DNA of 64,000 bases from Proteiniphilum sp. UBA4977 (lineage in GTDB: Bacteria; Bacteroidota; Bacteroidia; Bacteroidales; Dysgonomonadaceae). Below the pieces are notes generated by a model. That model saw only the letters and a list, made by a program, of their open reading frames with translations. It had not been told where the DNA came from and did not search any database. Location: assembly GCA_002398565.1 (NCBI GenBank), contig DGZP01000064.1, positions 21,178 through 85,177 on the forward strand. Direction: 5' to 3'. Within the stretch, counting starts at the first letter, position 1. Each line of letters starts with the position of its first letter. Both the position numbers and the translations under genes were made by a program. Shown here in pieces: positions 18,076-26,516 of the stretch.

Positions 18076-19428
18076 TTATTCTATAACCAATTTGCGAATC
18101 CGGGCGTTTCCCCAATCGGCAATATAAATTTCTCCCAGTTCATTGATGGCGACACCCCAGGGGTTTCTGAAAAGTGATTGCACTGGGCCACCATCTTTGT
18201 AGCCTGCAGTACCCGGCTGGCCGGCCACTGTGGAGACAATGCCATCGGCAGAGAGCATGCGGACACAATGGTTTCCGTAGTCAGCGATAAACATGTTTCC
18301 ATCGTTATCGAACTTGATATCTTTGGGATAGTTAAATAAGGCGTCTTCGACGGGGCCATCACGAAAGCCACTTCCTCCCGGTGCATTCAGACGTTTAAAC
18401 CCGCTATCGGGATTACGTAGATCAAGCATCATGATACCCTGTCTGAATTCCACGGGGCTTGCATTGGAATGCAGGGTAATATAGAGTTCCCATGGCTTCT
18501 TGGGGTTAATACCTTGTCCATATTGCGATCCGTAAGGGCCTTGGTGAATGATCGTGGCCTCATACGTATCCGGATTAATTCTGGCGATCTTTCCATCCCG
18601 GAATCGGGTATAGAGATGATTGTCGTAAGGACTGAACGTAACAAAGTTGGCATAACGGTCGTTCCACACGATCGAAGCATAGTCTGATGCAGAGAATTTG
18701 GCGTTTCGCTGACGGGGGTTCCATGCTTCGCGAGGATCAAAGGAGAAGAACACCTCCGGCACCGATTCATGAGAAGCAGTAAGGATACCGGTCGCACGGT
18801 CCACTGTAAGTCCGTTTGCGTATAATACACGTTCTGTTGTCGTTTTGGCCTCATATAATGCGGTAACTATATTTTCCTTTTCACTGATCCGGGCTACCCC
18901 CCAGGTACCGCCATCGCGCCATGACATAAAGAGATTCCCTTCGGCATCCAGGTCCAGATACTTTCCATACACATGAGCCTGATCGAGTGGCCCCTCGAGG
19001 AAATCTTGCGTGCCGTTCCCGGTCACCGTGGTTACCTGTGCCTGCGGAGTATACAGAAAGGATTCATCGTATGTGGCAGAATTTTCACCCACCACCACCT
19101 TGATTACCGGTTTATCGCCCGGCAGGCGGGGTACGATAGCGTAAATACGATTACCGCTGGAAGAAACCACTGCCGCTTTCTTGTTGTTGAAATAGACTTC
19201 AATCCGGCTGGCATCTGTCCCGAAGTTCTCTCCATTTAATAGGATCTTATCTTTCGCTCCTCCCTCAGTCGGTGAAAAGGTTGTCACGACAACCGGTTTC
19301 GAGGGATCATGTAGTTGTCCGGAATGTGTTTCCGCATCGTTTTTGCAGGATAACAGTAAAAAAAGAGCCATTAAAGTCGAAACGGTACACCATAACAGCC
19401 ATGCTCTACAAATATTAAACACTTTCAT
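18076..19428 (-). CDS. IPT/TIG and NHL-repeat lipoprotein, first gene of the SusCD operon
   Basis: The 450-residue protein starts with a lipoprotein signal peptide (lipobox LLLSC). An IPT/TIG immunoglobulin-like domain lies at about residues 45-128 (VVTTFSPTEGGAKDKILLNG). A beta-propeller follows, with clear NHL repeats near the end, such as FNYPKDIKFDNDGNMFIADY and FRNPWGVAINELGEIYIADW. Proteins of this layout accompany certain SusC/SusD pairs in Bacteroidetes and are presumed surface ligand-binding proteins. No catalytic motif was seen. It lies 16 bp before susC and about 35 bp after the presumed transcription start in repeat copy B. Confidence 0.85.
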   Translation of the reverse strand: MKVFNICRAWLLWCTVSTLMALFLLLSCKNDAETHSGQLHDPSKPVVVTTFSPTEGGAKDKILLNGENFGTDASRIEVYFNNKKAAVVSSSGNRIYAIVPRLPGDKPVIKVVVGENSATYDESFLYTPQAQVTTVTGNGTQDFLEGPLDQAHVYGKYLDLDAEGNLFMSWRDGGTWGVARISEKENIVTALYEAKTTTERVLYANGLTVDRATGILTASHESVPEVFFSFDPREAWNPRQRNAKFSASDYASIVWNDRYANFVTFSPYDNHLYTRFRDGKIARINPDTYEATIIHQGPYGSQYGQGINPKKPWELYITLHSNASPVEFRQGIMMLDLRNPDSGFKRLNAPGGSGFRDGPVEDALFNYPKDIKFDNDGNMFIADYGNHCVRMLSADGIVSTVAGQPGTAGYKDGGPVQSLFRNPWGVAINELGEIYIADWGNARIRKLVIE

Positions 19429-19466
19429 ATTACTTAATATGCCAATTTTATTTGTGGGATTTCAGA

Positions 19467-19553
19467 GCACAAAGGTCTGTTATAAATGTTACAGAACGGC
19501 TACACTTGCGCTACGTTTTTGTTAAGATTTTAGGGCACATAAAAAAACGGGGC
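19467..19553 (-). repeat. 87-bp direct repeat, copy B (promoter of the SusCD operon)
   Basis: This is the partner of 11793..11879, with 3 mismatches in 87 bp, same orientation and no gaps. Two of the three differences change the cores of the second and third 11-bp boxes. The right end reaches into the complete terminator hairpin of the helicase gene. Confidence 0.9.
19470..19525 (-). promoter_or_regulatory. Pho-box-like operator of the SusCD operon
   Basis: On the minus strand TTAACA, GTAGCG, GTAGCC and GTAACA begin 48, 37, 26 and 15 bp upstream of GACCTTTG (19477-19470). The two middle boxes carry G where copy A has A, so this operator may bind its regulator less tightly. Confidence 0.6.
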
Positions 19554-19566
19554 TGAGGCCCCGTTT
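19541..19566 (-). terminator. Intrinsic terminator of the DEAD-box helicase gene
   Basis: On the minus strand AAACGGGGC, a 4-nt loop (CTCA) and GCCCCGTTT form a perfect 9-bp stem followed by seven T. It lies 24 bp after the helicase stop and overlaps the right end of repeat copy B. Confidence 0.9.
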
Positions 19567-19589
19567 CGACTTGTTTATAGTTGATTGAG

Positions 19590-21308
19590 TTAATACCGTT
19601 TTTTATTTTTTCGCTTTTTCCCGCCAAATTCAGATTTAGCTCTCCCATTTCCTGATCTCTCAGCCTCCTGTGCCAGCTGTACAATCAGCTTCCGGTCTTC
19701 TATATACATGCCGCGAAAAGTATTGACAATTTTTCCCGCAAGCTCTTCCGGTACTTCAAAAAAGGAAAAGTTTTTCATCAGGTCGATACGTCCTACTGGT
19801 ACCTTCCCCTTTACATTGTCGTTAATAAAGCCCATGAGGGTGGCAGGGTTCACATTATCAATTTTACCCACGTTGATAAACAAACGGGTATATCCTTTCT
19901 CAGCCTTACGTGATCCATTCTCCTGTCTCTCTCCTCTTTTTCCGCGTGATTCATCGCGCCCCCGTCTGGATGGGTATTCCTGCGGTTGTTCTATTTCTTC
20001 CGCCAGCTGATAATACTCAATTAAACGATTAAACTCCAGGGAAACAATACGTTTAATAATATCCTCCTTCTCCAGCCATTCCAGTTTACGAAATATGGAA
20101 GGCAACAAACGTTCTATCTCCCCTTCGTTTACCTTTACCTTTTCAACCTTATCCACAAAGTTGAACAACTGTTTCTCGCAAATCACATCCCCTTTGGGAA
20201 TTTCTCTTTTCTCAAATTTCTTGTTGATCAGTTTTTCGATCTGTGTAACTTTCCCTTTCTCCTTGGTATGGATGATGGATATTGAGGTACCTGTCTTTCC
20301 AGCTCTGCCGGTTCTCCCGCTGCGATGCGTGTAGATCTCGAAGTCGTCGGGCAATCCGAAGTTGATGATATGGGTCACGTCGTCCACATCCAGTCCGCGT
20401 GCAGCCACATCGGTCGCAACCAAAAGCTGGAGATTGTGATTCCGGTATTTTGCCATCACAAAGTCACGCTGTGCCTGCGAGAGATCACCATGCAATGAAT
20501 CTGCATCATAGCCGTCCTGGAGTAGCTTGTCGGCTATTTCCTGGGTTTCTTTGCGGGTACGGCAGAAGATGATACCGTAAATATTGGGATAGTAATCCAC
20601 GATACGCTTCAATGCCAGGTATTTGTCTTTGGCATGCACCATGAAGTAGATGTGTCGCACGTTTTGTGCTCCTTCATTTTTTCGACCGATAGTAATCTCT
20701 ATCGGATCCTGCATATACTTCCGGGTAATCTTTTCAATCTCCTTCGGCATCGTAGCAGAAAACAGCAACATGCTCCGCTCCTGCGGCAGATAGGAAAGAA
20801 TTTCATCGATGTCCTCAGAGAAACCCATGTTCAGCATCTCATCTGCTTCATCCAGCACCATGGTATGTACGTTACTGAGTGATACTGTCTTACGCTTAAT
20901 CAGATCGATAAGTCTTCCGGGGGTAGCCACGATGATATGGACCCCTCTTTTCAGGGTACGTATCTGACTTTCGATGCTCGATCCGCCATATACCGGAAGA
21001 ATCTTTATATCTTCCACATATGCAGAATAGTCGGTGAGGTCACCCGCGATCTGTAAACAGAGTTCCCGCGTGGGGCAGAGAATAAGAGTCTGTGGTGACA
21101 GCAAACCGATGTCTGTTTTCTGAATAATTGGAATCCCGAAAGCAGCTGTTTTTCCGGTTCCTGTTTGTGCGAGCGCGATAATATCGCGTGTGTTGGCCAG
21201 CAACTGAGGAATTACCTCTGTCTGTACCGGCATGGGCTGTTCGAATCCCAATTCCGCAACCGCTTGCTGAATTTCAGGGATTATACCCAGTTCTTGAAAT
21301 GTACTCAT
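19590..21308 (-). CDS. DEAD-box ATP-dependent RNA helicase with a DbpA-type RNA-binding domain
   Basis: The helicase motifs are complete in this 572-residue protein: AQTGTGKTAAFG (motif I, near residue 42), PTRELCLQIA, DEAD (near residue 154), SAT, VATDVAARGLDVDDV and HRSGRTGRAG. After a charged linker rich in Arg, Gly and Glu, residues about 470-545 match a DbpA/CsdA RNA-binding domain (YTRLFINVGKIDNVNP). A basic tail, GGKKRKNKKRY, ends the protein. This is the layout of DeaD/CsdA-like helicases that act in ribosome assembly, RNA turnover and cold adaptation. The gene is monocistronic, with a leader of roughly 150 nt. Confidence 0.93.
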   Translation of the reverse strand: MSTFQELGIIPEIQQAVAELGFEQPMPVQTEVIPQLLANTRDIIALAQTGTGKTAAFGIPIIQKTDIGLLSPQTLILCPTRELCLQIAGDLTDYSAYVEDIKILPVYGGSSIESQIRTLKRGVHIIVATPGRLIDLIKRKTVSLSNVHTMVLDEADEMLNMGFSEDIDEILSYLPQERSMLLFSATMPKEIEKITRKYMQDPIEITIGRKNEGAQNVRHIYFMVHAKDKYLALKRIVDYYPNIYGIIFCRTRKETQEIADKLLQDGYDADSLHGDLSQAQRDFVMAKYRNHNLQLLVATDVAARGLDVDDVTHIINFGLPDDFEIYTHRSGRTGRAGKTGTSISIIHTKEKGKVTQIEKLINKKFEKREIPKGDVICEKQLFNFVDKVEKVKVNEGEIERLLPSIFRKLEWLEKEDIIKRIVSLEFNRLIEYYQLAEEIEQPQEYPSRRGRDESRGKRGERQENGSRKAEKGYTRLFINVGKIDNVNPATLMGFINDNVKGKVPVGRIDLMKNFSFFEVPEELAGKIVNTFRGMYIEDRKLIVQLAQEAERSGNGRAKSEFGGKKRKNKKRY

Positions 21309-21468
21309 TTGTATAAATTATAAATGTGGGTGTATTGATCTTTCTCCGTACTCCACATTACCAACTTTATAAAGATGAGAGAAAATTCAATGTCTGTCTG
21401 TGATTTTTGGGGATGATGATAACCTGTTTTGGTAAAGGATATAAAAACCACCTAAAAAAAATCGGCTG

Positions 21469-21476
21469 CAAAGGTA
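21469..21476 (-). promoter_or_regulatory. -7 promoter element and long leader of the helicase gene
   Basis: TACCTTTG on the minus strand lies about 160 nt before the helicase ATG. The leader between them could fold, as AATGTGG pairs with CCACATT shortly before the start codon. Long 5' leaders are common on cold-shock helicase mRNAs, but no function is shown here. Confidence 0.5.
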
Positions 21477-21501
21477 TGAAAATAAATCGAATAAATGTGA
21501 A

Positions 21502-22569
21502 TCAGAAAGGATAAAGTAGGAATTTTCTTAATAAATTTCTTTTGCCGCTCGTCACTCTAAGTTCTTTCTCCAGATAATTGTCCACAGATCCATATTGTTG
21601 TTTGATGTAATCTACCACATAATTGAGATAGGCCCTGTTGACCGACAACATCGCCGTTACGGCTTCTTGCATTGATTCGGAAAGGTTTCTGGCATCTATT
21701 TCAGCTTTGGCCGGATCAATATGCTGATTGGAGAGCATATAATCCTGCTCAATGGTACTCTGCGGCACTCCTATGGCATATAAAATAAAATAAGTGGCTA
21801 TTCCCACACCGTCTTTGCCCAATGAACCTGACAAAAGGACGGGATAATTACTATCATTGGCAAGCAGATCGAACATTTCAGCAAACTGAGTTTTATGATT
21901 TTCTACCAGATTTATATACTCCTCCTGCACATACCGGATGGCATCGCTGCGATCGAAATGTTCATCTTTCATTTGTTCATCCAGCTTTCCTGCATCCATG
22001 GGAGCCAGGGGTAAAGCTATTTTTCTGATGGATGGATGAAGGAGTATTGGATATTTTCCTGCAGTTCTTTCGGAACGAAAATCAATTACCGTCTTTATTT
22101 TCAACCGGCGGATACGTTCCTGATCATAAAGGGTAGCGTTGCTGAGATTCCCGGAACGATAGATCTCACCCCATTTCATCTGCCGGTTGTCGGTTGTAAA
22201 GTAACCGCCGACGTCGCGGAAATTTTTGATGTTATTCATCTCAATAACCCGGTTTGCCACCACACCCGACTGTACACCAGCCGTACGCAAAATGAAATAC
22301 TCCCTTAAACCTGAGCCTGTGGGATTCACGCGGAGTACCTGATCGGCAATACGTGACGTAGCCACCGGCGTAAAACTTGTAAGGGAACTGTCGGTAAGCG
22401 AGGAGTAGATATCTATGCTTCCTTCCTGATCGGGACTGACTTCCCATTTGAGCAGAAAGTCCCCTTCCCGGTCTTTCTCTACCACGGACGTTATCTTTAC
22501 TGTCGACATACAGGAGTAAGTCAGAAAAATCAGCAAGCAAGCAGATAGTATGGAATATAGTTTCTTCAC
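21502..22569 (-). CDS. Tyrosine-phosphatase-like lipoprotein lacking catalytic Cys and Arg
   Basis: I place the start at GTG 22569 (355 residues) because the longer frame would begin at a TTG inside the -7 promoter element. A lipoprotein signal peptide ends at LTYSC, and a fibronectin-like beta domain follows to about residue 105. From there the protein matches the Y_phosphatase3 family (NIKNFRDVGGYFT, EIYRSGNLSNAT, KTVIDFRSERT). The P-loop should read HCxxGKDRTG. Here residues 247-256 read SGSLGKDGVG, so Gly replaces the nucleophilic Cys248 and Gly replaces Arg254. The fold is probably kept but phosphatase activity is unlikely. It may bind a phosphorylated ligand. Monocistronic. Confidence 0.8.
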   Translation of the reverse strand: MKKLYSILSACLLIFLTYSCMSTVKITSVVEKDREGDFLLKWEVSPDQEGSIDIYSSLTDSSLTSFTPVATSRIADQVLRVNPTGSGLREYFILRTAGVQSGVVANRVIEMNNIKNFRDVGGYFTTDNRQMKWGEIYRSGNLSNATLYDQERIRRLKIKTVIDFRSERTAGKYPILLHPSIRKIALPLAPMDAGKLDEQMKDEHFDRSDAIRYVQEEYINLVENHKTQFAEMFDLLANDSNYPVLLSGSLGKDGVGIATYFILYAIGVPQSTIEQDYMLSNQHIDPAKAEIDARNLSESMQEAVTAMLSVNRAYLNYVVDYIKQQYGSVDNYLEKELRVTSGKRNLLRKFLLYPF

Positions 22570-22587
22570 CTTCCCAATATATAGAAA

Positions 22588-22595
22588 CAAAAGTA
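22588..22595 (-). promoter_or_regulatory. -7 promoter element of the phosphatase-like lipoprotein gene
   Basis: TACTTTTG on the minus strand fits TAnnTTTG, with a TTG 17 bp upstream. Its position, about 20 nt before GTG 22569, decides the start codon of that gene. Confidence 0.6.
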
Positions 22596-23111
22596 TAAAA
22601 ACTTTGTTCTACAAAAAGAGGTAAAAAAGAGTATTAACAATATATAATTATTCATTTTTCTTTTTAATACTTTATTTTTTAGTTCATTGAGACAATTTTG
22701 GAAGAAACTGATAATTGTGGATAACTTGTGCAGGAATTGTAGAAAGAAATTGATAATTTGTTTTTTTTATTCAAAACCGATTTTGGAATAAAAATATTTT
22801 GCATATCTACAAATTTATTATACATTTTTTACGGCAAAGTTTCCATTGCTTTTCAACAGACCAATAGGGAAGAAAACGAAATAAATTATTAACTTTGCCT
22901 TTTGTGAACAGCAGTTGAAAACTTTTATAGATTGCTGATTATGAATAGAAAAAGTAATATATATCTGTTGAAAACAAATGATATCATTCCGCATTTATTC
23001 GATAACCTTTTTCGGATAAATTAGAATATAAATTAATCAACAATTTCAACAGGCAATCATTATCATCATATTTCTTTTTTTATTTAAAACTATATATATA
23101 ATAAATAGATT
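22596..23111. other. A/T-rich divergent intergenic region before nadA
   Basis: About 515 bp without a gene separate the divergent genes. The region is strongly A/T-rich. It contains one perfect DnaA-box 9-mer (TTATCCACA on the minus strand, 22716-22724) and four copies of CTGTTGAAAA or its complement with at most one mismatch (22850-22859, 22912-22921, 22965-22974, 23043-23052). A TAACTTTG element at 22890-22897 probably serves nadA and would give a leader of about 210 nt. Genes run leftward to its left and rightward to its right. Confidence 0.55.
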
Positions 23112-24056
23112 ATGACAAAGGAAGAGATCATTCAAAATATAAATCTATTAAGAAAAGAAAAAAATGCCATTATTTTGGCGCATTACTACCAGGAATCCGA
23201 TATACAGGATATCGCCGATTTTGTAGGGGATAGTCTTGCACTGGCTCAATGGGCAGCGAAAACCAAGGCAGATATCATTGTACTGTGTGGTGTTCACTTT
23301 ATGGCAGAAACAGCAAAAATTCTAAGTCCTGAAAAGAGGGTATTTATTCCCGATTTGATGGCCGGTTGTTCTTTGGCGGAGAGTTGTCCAGCAGATGACT
23401 TTGAGAAATTTGTGCAGTCCCATCCAGACTATACCGTGATCTCCTATGTGAATACAAGTGCAGCGGTGAAAGCATTGACTGATATCGTTGTTACATCAAC
23501 AAATGCCAAGCAGGTAGTTGAATCACTTCCAGAAGAAGAAAAGATAATTTTCGGTCCCGATAAAAACCTTGGTGATTATATCAATAAACTCACGGGAAGG
23601 AGTATGTTGCTCTGGGATGGTGTCTGTCACGTGCATGCACAATTTTCGCTTGAGAGAATACTGGCTTTAAAAAAAGAATATCCGGAGGCCTTACTCCTTG
23701 CTCACCCCGAATGTCCGAAATATTTGCTTGAAGTGGCTGACCACGTAGGTTCTACTTCATCCCTACTTAAATATGCCACTCATTCTGATAAAAAACAGTT
23801 TATCGTTGCTACCGAAGCAGGTATATTACACCAGATGCAAAAAGAGAATCCCGACAAGCTGTTTATCCCGGCACCACCGGAAGATTCCACCTGTGCCTGC
23901 AACGAATGTTTTTATATGAAAATGAATACATTGGAGAAGCTATATCTGTGTCTTAAAAATGAAAAGCCGGAGATTTTTGTAGAAGAGGAGATCAGGCTAA
24001 AAGCCGTGAGACCCATTGAACGGATGTTGGAAATATCGGCTCGTCATGGTTTATAA
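23112..24056 (+). CDS. nadA: Quinolinate synthase
   Basis: NadA condenses iminoaspartate with dihydroxyacetone phosphate to quinolinate in de novo NAD synthesis, using a [4Fe-4S] cluster. The 314-residue length is normal for the short form. The family motifs AHYYQESDIQDIADFVGDSL and NTSAAVKA are present. The three cluster cysteines appear in VLCGVHFMAE, DLMAGCSLAESC or DGVCHVHAQF, and the C-terminal CACNEC segment. nadB and nadC are not in this window. The gene appears monocistronic. Confidence 0.95.
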   Translation: MTKEEIIQNINLLRKEKNAIILAHYYQESDIQDIADFVGDSLALAQWAAKTKADIIVLCGVHFMAETAKILSPEKRVFIPDLMAGCSLAESCPADDFEKFVQSHPDYTVISYVNTSAAVKALTDIVVTSTNAKQVVESLPEEEKIIFGPDKNLGDYINKLTGRSMLLWDGVCHVHAQFSLERILALKKEYPEALLLAHPECPKYLLEVADHVGSTSSLLKYATHSDKKQFIVATEAGILHQMQKENPDKLFIPAPPEDSTCACNECFYMKMNTLEKLYLCLKNEKPEIFVEEEIRLKAVRPIERMLEISARHGL

Positions 24057-24086
24057 AAAGCTATATTTAGCAAGAGATCCCTTGAA

Positions 24087-24117
24087 TTGATAAACTGATC
24101 CCTTTTTTGTACCTTTG
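24087..24117 (+). promoter_or_regulatory. Promoter of ychF
   Basis: TTG at 24087-24089 and TACCTTTG at 24110-24117 are separated by 20 bp, which fits the Bacteroidetes housekeeping promoter well. The ATG of ychF lies about 80 nt downstream. Confidence 0.75.
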
Positions 24118-24195
24118 CACCCGCAAAAAAATAAAAATATTTGCTTTGCCTCCATTCCTCGTTTTTTAGACAAAGCACACTTAAAGTAAAACAAC

Positions 24196-25299
24196 ATGGC
24201 ACTTCAATGTGGTATCGTGGGACTTCCCAATGTAGGTAAATCCACCCTTTTCAACTGTCTGTCGAATGCAAAAGCCCAGGCAGCGAATTTTCCTTTTTGC
24301 ACTATTGAACCAAATGTAGGTGTGATAACAGTTCCCGATGAAAGATTGAATAAACTGGCCGAGCTTATTCATCCCCAAAAGATTGTGCCAACCACGGTAG
24401 AGATAGTAGACATTGCCGGCCTTGTGAAGGGTGCAAGTAAGGGGGAAGGACTAGGTAATAAATTCCTGGCCAATATTAGGGAAACAGATGCCATTTTGCA
24501 TGTACTGCGTTGTTTTGACGATGAAAATGTGACACATGTAGATGGAGTTGTTGATCCGGTGAGGGACAAAGAAATCATCGATGCCGAGCTGCAGTTGAAA
24601 GACCTTGAGACGATAGAAGCCCGTATTGCCAAGGTGGAAAAACAGGCAAAGACGGGAGGCGACAAGGAGGCTAGACTGGCTTTTGAGGTATATGCCAGAA
24701 TTCGTGAAGCTTTGTTGCGCGGCGAATCGGCACGAACAGTGGAGTTTGAAACCAAAGATGAAAAAAAGACTGCTCAGGGCCTTTTTTTACTTACTGCGAA
24801 ACCGGTAATGTATGTATGCAATGTAGACGAAACAAGTGCTGTAGATGGGAATGCATACGTTGAAGCTGTGCGTGAGGCTATAAAAAATGAAAATGCCCAA
24901 ATACTGATCGTAGCAGCCAAGATTGAATCGGAGATAGCAGAATTTGATACTTATGAAGAGCGTCAAATGTTTTTGCAGGAAATAGGTCTCGAGGAATCGG
25001 GGGTGAACCGGCTTATCAAATCGGCCTACCGCCTTTTAAACTTGCAAACTTTTCTTACGGCCGGTGTGCAGGAGGTCCGCGCCTGGACGTTCGAAAAAGG
25101 GTGGAAAGCACCGCAGTGTGCCGGAGTGATTCATACCGATTTTGAAAAAGGATTTATTCGCGCCGAAGTAATCAAGTATGCTGACTATATTGCCTACGGT
25201 TCGGAGAATGCAGTCAAAGAGGCCGGTAAAATGAGCGTGGAAGGAAAAGAATATGTCGTACAGGACGGCGATATCATGCACTTCCGGTTTAATGTGTAG
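24196..25299 (+). CDS. ychF: Ribosome-binding ATPase/GTPase YchF (Obg family)
   Basis: At 367 residues this has the standard YchF length. The P-loop GLPNVGKSTLFN starts near residue 8, followed by NFPFCTIEPNVGVI and the G3 motif DIAGLVKGASKGEGLGNKF. A coiled-coil insert lies around residues 130-190, and the C-terminal TGS domain ends the protein (LQTFLTAGVQEVRAWTFEKG, VIHTDFEKGFIRAEV). YchF proteins prefer ATP and associate with ribosomes. The gene stands alone behind a good promoter. Confidence 0.96.
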   Translation: MALQCGIVGLPNVGKSTLFNCLSNAKAQAANFPFCTIEPNVGVITVPDERLNKLAELIHPQKIVPTTVEIVDIAGLVKGASKGEGLGNKFLANIRETDAILHVLRCFDDENVTHVDGVVDPVRDKEIIDAELQLKDLETIEARIAKVEKQAKTGGDKEARLAFEVYARIREALLRGESARTVEFETKDEKKTAQGLFLLTAKPVMYVCNVDETSAVDGNAYVEAVREAIKNENAQILIVAAKIESEIAEFDTYEERQMFLQEIGLEESGVNRLIKSAYRLLNLQTFLTAGVQEVRAWTFEKGWKAPQCAGVIHTDFEKGFIRAEVIKYADYIAYGSENAVKEAGKMSVEGKEYVVQDGDIMHFRFNV

Positions 25300-25447
25300 A
25301 ATTTTCCGAAGAACACACGAACTTTAAACTTAACCAGAGCTTAAACAATCAGTTCATCAAAACCTGTTTATGTTTAATGTAAATTAAAAACCTATTTTTT
25401 ATAACTTTTAATTTTTTATGCTGTATAACATATAAAAAAATTTGTAA

Positions 25448-25459
25448 TTAATCGTTTAA
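25448..25459 (+). promoter_or_regulatory. Candidate LacI-family operator upstream of the regulator gene
   Basis: TTAATCGTTTAA differs at one position from the perfect palindrome TTAAACGTTTAA found downstream of the regulator gene. It has the central CG typical of LacI/GalR operators. It lies 50 bp before the regulator start, consistent with autoregulation. Confidence 0.55.
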
Positions 25460-25509
25460 CTTGTTTTTTTTGCATTAAAATCTGTTATCAGGTATAACTA
25501 CACAACGGA

Positions 25510-26508
25510 ATGTTGAAAAAGGTATCCTTAAAAACAATTGCGTCTGAAATTGGTGTCTCTTCGGCTACCGTTTCTCTTGTGCTGAATGGAAAAAACCAGC
25601 ATGGAAGGGTAAGCAAGGAGATGTCTCAGCGGATATTGGATAAAGCAGCCGAACTGAATTATATTCCCAATAGTCTTGCGAAAGGATTGAAAATAGGGCA
25701 CTCAAAATCCATCGGATTAATTGTGGCCGATATATCTAACGTGTTTTTTGGAACGCTGGCACTGCATATCCAGAATTATGCTGAAAAAGAGGGATATACT
25801 GTAATTATCGGGAATACCAACGAAAAATTGGACGAAATGCAAAAAATGATCACATTCCTCAATTCACGCCAGGTTGACGGACTTATTATTACTCCTGCCG
25901 AGGGAGGTGAGAAAATAATCCAATCGCTGTTGGAAATTAAAAAACCCCTTGTTCTGGTTGACAGAAGCTTTCCCGATTTAGAAGCTTCATCGATATTAAT
26001 CAATAATTTTGACATTTGCTATCACTCCACAAAGCAACTGTTGGAAAAGGGTTGTAAAAATCCGGCATTCATATCCTATAAACAAAATCAGTTTCATATG
26101 AATGAGCGGAAAAGAGGTTTTGTGAAAGCCGTGGAAGAGGCTGGTGTATACAATCCTGAAAATTTGAAGGAAGTGAGTTATCAATCATTAAGAGAGGATA
26201 TTGAACTTGCTGTTTCGCAATTATTAAACCTTCCCAACAAAGTGGATGCCTTTTTCTTTGCAACCAATTCAATTTCAATTGCAGGAATTAAATCCTTATC
26301 GAAAAGAGGGCTAATCATTCAGAGAAACATACAGGTTATGTGTTTTGATGAAGCCGAAGCCCTCGAGTTACTTACTTACCGGATTCCCTATATTAAACAA
26401 CCGATCGAAGAAATGGCAAAGAAATCACTGAAAGTTCTGTTTGACCAGATTGAAAAAAATGAAACCGGTGTCCAGAAATTCTTCCTGGATGCAAAATTGA
26501 TCGATTGA
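25510..26508 (+). CDS. LacI-family transcriptional regulator of the D-arabinose-type locus
   Basis: The 332-residue protein starts with a LacI helix-turn-helix (LKTIASEIGVSSATVSLVLN) and hinge region (NYIPNSLAKGLK). A periplasmic-binding-protein-like sensor domain follows (SIGLIVADISNVFFGTLA, QVDGLIITPAEG, LVLVDRSF). It should bind palindromic operators as a dimer and be released or engaged by a sugar. It lies directly before the fucI-GH172-GH116 operon, and related palindromes occur upstream of it and before fucI. The effector is inferred to be D-arabinose, D-ribulose or a derivative. Confidence 0.9.
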   Translation: MLKKVSLKTIASEIGVSSATVSLVLNGKNQHGRVSKEMSQRILDKAAELNYIPNSLAKGLKIGHSKSIGLIVADISNVFFGTLALHIQNYAEKEGYTVIIGNTNEKLDEMQKMITFLNSRQVDGLIITPAEGGEKIIQSLLEIKKPLVLVDRSFPDLEASSILINNFDICYHSTKQLLEKGCKNPAFISYKQNQFHMNERKRGFVKAVEEAGVYNPENLKEVSYQSLREDIELAVSQLLNLPNKVDAFFFATNSISIAGIKSLSKRGLIIQRNIQVMCFDEAEALELLTYRIPYIKQPIEEMAKKSLKVLFDQIEKNETGVQKFFLDAKLID

Positions 26509-26516
26509 AATTTAAG

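Noticed and set aside
10180..20157. Perfect DnaA 9-mers at 10180-10188 and 20149-20157 as origin signals
   Set aside because: Both lie inside conserved coding sequence (the TonB receptor and the helicase) and are isolated. They show that a single 9-mer carries little weight.
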